This document shows positions 4,510 to 7,176 of a DNA stretch of 7,176 nucleotides, piece after piece. The DNA is taken from the NCBI GenBank assembly GCA_910577885.1, contig CAJTNK010000098.1, forward strand, positions 1 through 7,176, in the 5' to 3' direction. Position 1 is the first letter of the stretch. Each line of letters starts with the position of its first letter. The position numbers were made by a program, and so were the translations under genes. Under the pieces are notes generated by a model. The model was not told the DNA's origin and searched no databases. It saw only the letters and a list, made by a program, of their open reading frames with translations. The DNA comes from an uncultured Rikenella sp. (GTDB lineage: Bacteria; Bacteroidota; Bacteroidia; Bacteroidales; Rikenellaceae).

Positions 4510-6003
4510 ATGCAGTTATACAGAGAGTTGACCCTTCTGGGAGCGGGTCTCTGCGCGCTGGCCGGTGGTCCGGCCGCGGCACAGACGACCCCGCTCCCGA
4601 ACCTGGCCGCGACGGCCCCGGCGGCGGCGATCGACAGCCTCGTCCCGCCCACCGCTTTGACCCTGCAGGAGGCGGTCGAACTGAGCTACCGCCGCAGTCC
4701 CGCGCTGGAGGCCCAGCGACTGGCCCGCGAAGCGGCCGTAGCGCAACGCAAAGCAGCCTGGGGGATGCGCCTGCCGCAACTCGGCGTGGCCGCCTCCTAC
4801 ACCTACCTGTCCAAGGACATCAAGGCCTTCGACCTGAACGCCGAAAAAGAGGCCGCCCTCGAGCAGCTCGGTCAGCTGCCTCTGCCGTTCCCGATCCCGC
4901 CGCAGATCGTGCAGGCGGTTCGGGGGCTCGACCTCAGTCTCACGCTCCAAAAACAGCAATTCGCCGTGGTGGGGGCTTCGGCCGTGGTGCCCATTTACAT
5001 GGGCGGGCGGATCAATGCGGCGGTGAACGCTGCCAAAATCCGGATCGAACAGAGCGACCAGGAGGCTTTCAAGGCGCGTACGGACCTCTTTGCGGAGGTC
5101 GTCGAGCGGTACTACGGACTCGCTTTGGCCCGGCAGGCGTTGCGGGTGCGCGAGGAGGTGACCGCCGGTATGCGGAAACACCTGGACGATGCCCGGAAGC
5201 TCGAGCAGAACGGCATGATCGCTTCGACCGAGAAGCTCTATGCCGAGATGTTCCTGGCCCGTGCCGAGGGCGAACAGGAGGCCGCCGCTTTGCAGATCGA
5301 GACCGTCAACCGGGCCTTGGGAACCTCCCTGTGTCAGGAGGCGGACTACCGGCCCGTGACCGAACTCTTCGTCGTCGAGACCCTCCAGCCGCTCGACTGG
5401 TTCCGCCAGCGGGTGAAGCAGAACAGTCCGCTGCTCAAACAGGTCGAACTCACCCGACGGCTCGCCGGTGAAGGAGTCCGGGCGGCTCGGGCGGCCTTTC
5501 TGCCGGAGGTGGCCGCCATCGGCGCGGTCAACGCCTGGGACTGGCAGCTCACGGAGCTCGCGCCGCGCTGGATGGTGGGTGCCGGGATCAAACTGCGCAT
5601 CTTCGACGGGCTCTCCAGCGAGTACAAACACGCCGCCGCAAAAAAACAGGTCCGACAGGTCGAAGTGATGCAGGCCAAGGCCGAAGAGGACCTGATGACC
5701 CTCACCGAAAAACTCTACAACCAACTCCGCAGCGCTGAGGCCGAGGTGCGGGCACTGGGGGCATCGGTCGAATTCGCAGCCTCGTACCTCGATGCCAAAC
5801 AACGCGCCTTCAGCGAGGGGATGGCCCCTTCGTCGGAGGTGGTCGACGCGCGTCTGAACCTGGCCAAAGCACGCATCGAGCGCCTGGCGGCCGCCTGTGC
5901 GTTCGACGTGACGCTGGCCAGGCTGCTCGCCTTGGCCGGCGAGACCGAGACTTTCGGCTCCTACGCCTCGATGCCCGGCTACCGAACCGTTGACAACGAC
6001 TAA
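4510..6003 (+). CDS. TolC-family outer-membrane efflux channel
   Basis: Encodes 497 residues. TolC-type proteins form trimers: a beta-barrel in the outer membrane and a long alpha-helical tunnel across the periplasm, through which a pump and adaptor expel substrates. Residues 1-24 look like a signal peptide ending AAA before QTT. A low-complexity Ala/Pro stretch (26-48) follows, then two outer-membrane-efflux repeats. Repeat one covers about 49-270 (LTLQEAVELSYRRSPALEAQ, then ARTDLFAEVVERYYGLALA). Repeat two covers about 292-475 (SPLLKQVELTRRLAGEGVRAAR, then a final helix with SEVVDARLNLAKARIERLAA). The segments around 93-100, 152-165, 335-345 and 355-368 fit the membrane strands. Cysteines at 15, 275 and 463 are not in lipoprotein positions. 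It is first in a probable operon with the HlyD adaptor 35 nt downstream, so it probably serves that adaptor. The pump and its substrate are not visible. Confidence 0.93.
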   Translation: MQLYRELTLLGAGLCALAGGPAAAQTTPLPNLAATAPAAAIDSLVPPTALTLQEAVELSYRRSPALEAQRLAREAAVAQRKAAWGMRLPQLGVAASYTYLSKDIKAFDLNAEKEAALEQLGQLPLPFPIPPQIVQAVRGLDLSLTLQKQQFAVVGASAVVPIYMGGRINAAVNAAKIRIEQSDQEAFKARTDLFAEVVERYYGLALARQALRVREEVTAGMRKHLDDARKLEQNGMIASTEKLYAEMFLARAEGEQEAAALQIETVNRALGTSLCQEADYRPVTELFVVETLQPLDWFRQRVKQNSPLLKQVELTRRLAGEGVRAARAAFLPEVAAIGAVNAWDWQLTELAPRWMVGAGIKLRIFDGLSSEYKHAAAKKQVRQVEVMQAKAEEDLMTLTEKLYNQLRSAEAEVRALGASVEFAASYLDAKQRAFSEGMAPSSEVVDARLNLAKARIERLAAACAFDVTLARLLALAGETETFGSYASMPGYRTVDND

Positions 6004-6038
6004 CGAAAATCATCCTACTTTACTACTCTATTTACCCC

Positions 6039-7019
6039 ATGAAATCGAAAGTATATACCGTCACGCTGGTGCTCATCGCACTCATCACGGTAGTGGCCTT
6101 CATCGGCTGGTTCATGCTGCGTCCGGCGCCGTACGTGATGCAGGGAACGGTTGAGGCCACGAGCTACAAAGTATCTTCCAAAGTGCCCGGACGGGTCGAC
6201 AGCCTGACGGTGCGGCGGGGCCAACGGGTGGTCCGCGGCCAGTTCCTGTACGGCATCAGCTCGCCGGAGGTCCTCGCCAAACTCACCCAGGCCGAAGCGG
6301 CTCGCTCGGCGGCGACGGCCATGCAGGAAAAAGTGGACGCCGGGGCGCGCAAACAGCAGATTCAACAGGCCTACGAGATGTGGCAAAAGTCGCTGGCGGG
6401 ACTCGACCTGGCGCGCAAGACCTACGACCGGGTGAAGAACCTCTACGAACAGGGGGTTGTGCCGGCCCAGAAGCTGGATGAGGCGCAGGCTTCGCTCCAG
6501 TCGATGCAGACCACCTCGACGGCGGCCCGGGCGGCCTATACGATGGCGGTCGAGGGGGCGCAGCGCGAAGATAAACAGGCGGCGGCCGCGCTGGTGGAAC
6601 AGGCCGGCGGAGCGGTCAGCGAGGTGGAATCCTTCGTCACCGAAACAAAACAGTATGCGCCGGTGGACGGCGAGGTGTCGAGCGTCATCTCCGAAAACGG
6701 CGAACTGGTCGGCACGGGCTTCCCGGTGGTGACGATCGTGGACCTCGCCGACGCCTGGACGGTCTTCAACGTCAAAGAGACCATGCTCCCCAAAATACGC
6801 GTCGGAACTCGTTTCGACGCGTATTTCCCGGCCCTCGACACGACGCTCTCCCTCACCGTCGACTACATTGCCGCCGAAGCTTCCTATGCCACCTGGGCGG
6901 CCACCCGTACTACCGGAGAATTCGACGTCAAAACCTTCGAGGTACACGCCCGTCCCGCCCAACCGGTCGAAGGTCTCAAACCCGGCATGACGGTCGTCGT
7001 CGACTACAATACTCTCTAA
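6039..7019 (+). CDS. HlyD-family periplasmic adaptor (membrane fusion protein)
   Basis: Encodes 326 residues. Adaptors of this family are anchored in the inner membrane and connect an inner-membrane pump to a TolC channel. Residues 7-27 are the single membrane anchor (N-in, C-out). The first biotinyl/lipoyl-like half is at about 34-75 (GTVEATSYKVSSKVPGRVDS). An alpha-helical hairpin or coiled coil fills about 78-200. The second lipoyl half is at about 206-236 (YAPVDGEVSS, NGELVGTG, IVDL). A beta-barrel domain covers about 238-322 and ends KPGMTVVVDY. The pattern is closest to the YhiI/YbhG-like adaptors that usually work with ABC-2 type exporters; EmrA-like adaptors are an alternative. It lies 35 nt after the channel gene with no terminator or promoter between, so co-transcription is likely. 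No pump gene follows within the window; repeats begin 38 nt after the stop. Confidence 0.92.
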   Translation: MKSKVYTVTLVLIALITVVAFIGWFMLRPAPYVMQGTVEATSYKVSSKVPGRVDSLTVRRGQRVVRGQFLYGISSPEVLAKLTQAEAARSAATAMQEKVDAGARKQQIQQAYEMWQKSLAGLDLARKTYDRVKNLYEQGVVPAQKLDEAQASLQSMQTTSTAARAAYTMAVEGAQREDKQAAAALVEQAGGAVSEVESFVTETKQYAPVDGEVSSVISENGELVGTGFPVVTIVDLADAWTVFNVKETMLPKIRVGTRFDAYFPALDTTLSLTVDYIAAEASYATWAATRTTGEFDVKTFEVHARPAQPVEGLKPGMTVVVDYNTL

Positions 7020-7056
7020 CTAACTCTTCCTCATTATATAATTCTCTAAATACACT

Positions 7057-7176
7057 GTTCTTTGTTTGGAGGGTACTGTCCCTTTTAGCTTCGTTTACCT
7101 CGCCTTGCCTCGGCAAAGTCTGCAAACGTTCTTTGTGCTGGAGGGTACTGCCGCTTTTTGGAAAAAGCGGCACCAA
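7057..7176 (+). repeat. Tandem dispersed repeats after the adaptor gene
   Basis: Two related units lie in direct order: GTTCTTTGTTTGGAGGGTACTG starts at 7057 and GTTCTTTGTGCTGGAGGGTA at 7128, about 71 bp apart. Both contain the exact head GGAGGGTACTG. The first is followed by the repeat body (AGCTTCGTTTACCTCGC, CCTCGGCAAAG, CTGCAAACG; 7087-7127). The second runs into the perfect 11-bp palindrome TGCCGCTTTTT-GG-AAAAAGCGGCA (7149-7172), whose arms match those at 2449-2542. There is no coding sequence. The element probably continues beyond the window. Confidence 0.65.

Noticed and set aside
4510..4560. Lipoprotein signal at Cys15 of the channel protein
   Set aside because: The residue before the cysteine is Leu, which does not fit a lipobox; an AAA-QTT signal-peptidase I site fits better.
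4516..5802. 428-codon leftward open frame opposite the channel gene
   Set aside because: Antisense shadow of a well-supported TolC-family gene; no recognisable domain.

Overview
The window looks like chromosomal DNA of a GC-rich member of the Bacteroidota, most likely Alistipes or a close relative in the Rikenellaceae. The strongest reason is promoter architecture: several intergenic sites match the Bacteroidota primary-sigma consensus TTTG-N19-21-TAnnTTTG, and there are no E. coli-like -10/-35 boxes or strong Shine-Dalgarno sites. The HU protein and the outer-membrane protein family also fit. The genus is an inference; the sequence does not prove it.

Layout. Bases 1-53 hold what may be the last codons of a rightward gene. 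Bases 54-411 are a gene-free, very GC-rich and hairpin-rich stretch. It is followed by a leftward HU-type nucleoid protein gene (412-687) with a clear promoter bracketed by two copies of GGTTGTACGA. A rightward tRNA-Ser(UGA) (874-958) forms a complete small unit, with a perfect promoter whose predicted start lies almost at the mature 5' end and a strong intrinsic terminator. A leftward gene for a small secreted or outer-membrane beta-barrel protein (1042-1788) follows.

Bases 1789-2662 contain no convincing protein gene but are not empty. Bases 1842-2140 on the minus strand carry a consensus promoter, a 5' hairpin, a long rod-like self-complementary stretch and a U6 tract. This is a candidate structured RNA of about 260 nt, either an independent 6S-like RNA or a long attenuator-type leader of the barrel gene. 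Bases 2155-2545 are a cluster of palindromic dispersed-repeat pieces, and relatives of these recur at 7057-7176 and, in decayed form, just after the HU gene.

The right half is rightward: an AspT/YidE-family exchanger (2663-4369), then a probable two-gene export operon made of a TolC-like outer-membrane channel (4510-6003) and a HlyD-type periplasmic adaptor (6039-7019). The channel gene has a perfect -7 element and a strong hairpin in its leader. The inner-membrane pump that should partner these two is not in the window; instead the sequence runs into the repeat cluster at the right edge.

The candidate structured RNA is the best lead for something undescribed, followed by the dispersed-repeat family and the repeat-flanked HU promoter.
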